Assembly: GCA_003154555.1 (NCBI GenBank)
Contig: PMDT01000320.1
Location: 2,882-8,389 of the forward strand
Direction: 5' to 3'
DNA from: Spirochaetaceae bacterium
GTDB lineage: Bacteria; Spirochaetota; Spirochaetia; SZUA-6; Fen-1364
Length of the DNA: 5,508 nt
Under the pieces are notes generated by a model. That model had not been told where the DNA came from. It ran no database searches and saw nothing but the letters and a program-made list of their open reading frames with translations. The translations under genes were made by a program, and so were the position numbers. Shown piece by piece: positions 4,844 through 5,508 of the stretch. How positions within the stretch are numbered: the first letter of the stretch is position 1; every line of letters starts with the position of its first letter.

Positions 4844-5508
4844 ATGGGCGTCCTCATCAGGATCGCGCTGCGCAACCTGCGCGAGCATATTTCGAAGAGC
4901 CTCATCATCGGCACGCTCATCGTGCTCGGGGTCATCATCATCGTGGTGGGCAACAGCGTGCTGGACACCGCCGAGCAGGGCGTCCACCGCATGTTCATCG
5001 ACAACTACACCGGCGACGTGTTCATCTCCGGCATCCCCACGACGCGCGGGGCGTCGGTGAGCCTTTTCGGGCTGCAGGCGGCCGGCGATTCGGAGACGAC
5101 GCCGCTCTTACCGGAAATCGATGCGATGCGGGCGCACCTGCAGGCGGACAAGCGGGTGCTGGGAATCACGAGCCAGCTCACCGGCGTGGGTCTCGTCGGC
5201 GTTGAAGGCAACGACAACCACGCCATCGCGATCCTTTTCGGCGTCGACCCCTCGACGTATCCCCAGCTTTTCAAGGACACGTACCTCGTGGAAGGCAGCT
5301 ACCTGCAGCCCGGCCAGGAAGGATTGGTCGTGTCCCGGGGATGGCTTGCCAGCGCGGAGAAGTCGCTGAAGACCACTCTCACGGTCGGGGACAAGGTGAT
5401 CGTGAACGGCTTCGGCCGCGCCGGATTCAAGATCCGCGAGGCGACCATTGTCGGCGTCGTCGATTTCAACGCGGAGTCCGAGGGCATGAGCATGATCGCC
5501 TGGGCCAA
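4844..5508 (+). CDS. MacB/FtsX/LolE-type ABC permease, N-terminal part (runs off window)
   Basis: ATG 4844 follows the ATPase stop by 3 bp, with only a weak GGGCGGG (4829-4835) as Shine-Dalgarno, so translation is probably coupled. The frame stays open through the window end: 221 full codons, no stop. The N-terminus IALRNLREH (7-15) followed by a hydrophobic helix at about 19-37 is the typical first segment of MacB/FtsX-family permeases. The following roughly 180 residues are the start of the extracytoplasmic core domain (MacB_PCD), with beta-rich segments such as GFKIREATIVGVVDF near the end. The family usually has four TM helices and about 400 residues, so three helices lie beyond the window. 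It forms a complex with the ATPase just upstream. It could equally be lipoprotein-release or efflux; no adaptor protein is visible. Confidence 0.9.
   Translation, partial: MGVLIRIALRNLREHISKSLIIGTLIVLGVIIIVVGNSVLDTAEQGVHRMFIDNYTGDVFISGIPTTRGASVSLFGLQAAGDSETTPLLPEIDAMRAHLQADKRVLGITSQLTGVGLVGVEGNDNHAIAILFGVDPSTYPQLFKDTYLVEGSYLQPGQEGLVVSRGWLASAEKSLKTTLTVGDKVIVNGFGRAGFKIREATIVGVVDFNAESEGMSMIAWA

Noticed and set aside
4016..4987. Minus-strand open frame (323 codons) opposite the ABC ATPase and permease start
   Set aside because: The sense strand encodes an unmistakable ATPase. The antisense product is His/Asp-rich without recognisable structure and crosses two gene boundaries and a promoter region.

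Overview
The window is GC-rich, densely coding DNA from a bacterium that exports proteins. Three gene products carry signal peptides or N-terminal membrane anchors, one looks like an outer-membrane beta-structured protein, and one belongs to a MacB/LolE-type permease family. This fits a diderm (Gram-negative-type) organism, and the radical SAM maturase fragment would suit an anaerobe. A spirochaete or similar deep-branching diderm is possible, but nothing here fixes the phylum.

Left part (1-992, plus strand): the window opens inside the C-terminal SPASM domain of a radical SAM peptide/protein-modifying enzyme (1-312). A good extended -10 promoter candidate lies in the gap, followed by a secreted, beta-rich 197-residue protein (399-992). 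That protein ends in a Gly-rich linker and seven consecutive tyrosines directly before the stop. A SPASM enzyme beside a small exported protein with a homopolymeric Tyr tail is the most unusual thing in the window. It suggests an enzyme-substrate pair in which the tail is modified.

Middle (993-1947): about 126 bp of non-coding DNA separates the tail gene from a convergent minus-strand gene (1119-1862) for an exported protein that resembles DUF3108-type envelope proteins. A short divergent regulatory region (about 1817-1947) holds two opposing -10 elements and a perfect 12-bp palindrome.

Right part (1948-5508, plus strand): an OmpR/PhoB-type response regulator with a GTG start, a membrane histidine kinase 5 bp downstream, then an 86-bp gap with its own promoter-like sequence and nested inverted repeats. 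After the gap come a MacB/LolD-type ABC ATPase and, 3 bp later, the N-terminal 221 codons of its permease, which runs off the window. The two-component pair probably controls the adjacent ABC transporter, a common layout for envelope-stress, peptide-efflux or lipoprotein-trafficking modules. Whether this module and the Tyr-tail module are linked is not shown by the sequence.
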